Shown here: piece after piece, positions 63,895 through 64,000 of the stretch
Layout: the number at the start of each line of letters is the position of its first letter
Position numbering within the stretch: position 1 is the first letter of the stretch
NCBI RefSeq assembly: GCF_021347895.1
Contig: NC_067117.1
Location: 36,648,067 to 36,712,066, forward strand
Direction: 5' to 3'
From: Acanthochromis polyacanthus
Taxonomy: Eukaryota > Chordata > Actinopteri > Pomacentridae
Length of the DNA stretch: 64,000 bases
Translations under genes and position numbers: made by a program
The notes under the pieces: generated by a model
Told to the model about the DNA's origin: nothing
The model's database searches: none
Seen by the model: the letters and a program-made list of their open reading frames with translations, nothing else

Positions 63895-64000
63895 GTGAGT
63901 AATTTTATGCTTATTTGCATTCGCTCAGGATTCTGTTGATGATAGCCTACTGTAACTGAATATTGAAATCTGGAAGTCCTTACTTTTAAATGCGTGCAGT

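Overview
This is a teleost fish nuclear genome window. The evidence is a vertebrate muscle gene with GT-AG introns, several Tc1-like families with terminal IR/DR repeats, tRNA-derived fish SINEs, hAT, piggyBac-like and pogo-like elements, and long AT-rich spacers. Nothing looks bacterial or viral, and there is no CRISPR array, rRNA gene or functional tRNA gene.

Host gene. The only host gene I can support is igfn1 (immunoglobulin-like and fibronectin type III domain containing 1), on the + strand. Twelve coding exons lie between 31965 and 58503 and the gene runs off the right side. Every splice junction keeps phase. The exons give a start, an I-set Ig domain, the conserved helical segment, two more Ig-like domains, and an Ala/Lys/Glu- then Gly- then Asp/Glu-rich region. 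The last large exon (57138-57889) needs one frameshift in a GGA/GAA-rich tract to stay open. The very large introns 1 and 2 and the smaller ones are full of transposons.

Layout. 1-31.9 kb: upstream of igfn1 with no host gene recognised. It holds Tc1-like elements (2438-4062, about 4346-5757, about 9690-10560), a SINE (5897-6250), a piggyBac-like MITE (8895-9439), a broken ZMYM1-type hAT (11958 to about 18560) with another element inside it (14481-15686), a long-inverted-repeat element (18904-20623), a short TTAA-flanked element (23338-24325) and Tc1-type MITEs. 32-40.3 kb: igfn1 intron 1, with MITEs, a SINE split by a hAT MITE, and repeats. 41545-50474: an 8.9 kb TTAA-flanked, probably Kolobok-type transposon in igfn1 intron 2. 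51-58.5 kb: closely spaced igfn1 exons with a hAT MITE, a Tc1 fossil and a pogo-type remnant in the introns. 58.5-64 kb: repeats, a truncated Tc1, a helicase fragment, a mariner-type fragment and a possible CpG-rich first exon at the right edge.

Most interesting system. The 8.9 kb element carries two convergent multi-exon genes. One is a 13-exon transposase on the - strand. The other, on the + strand, encodes a short acidic/RG-rich protein ending in a Cys-rich domain like the intracellular ballast domain of P2X7 receptors. A 63-bp-arm hairpin lies between their 3' ends and a second 69-bp-arm hairpin lies in the first transposase intron. The 988-bp element at 23338-24325 is an internally deleted relative. 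Both genes are now broken, and a pogo-type element and a hAT MITE have inserted into the large copy.
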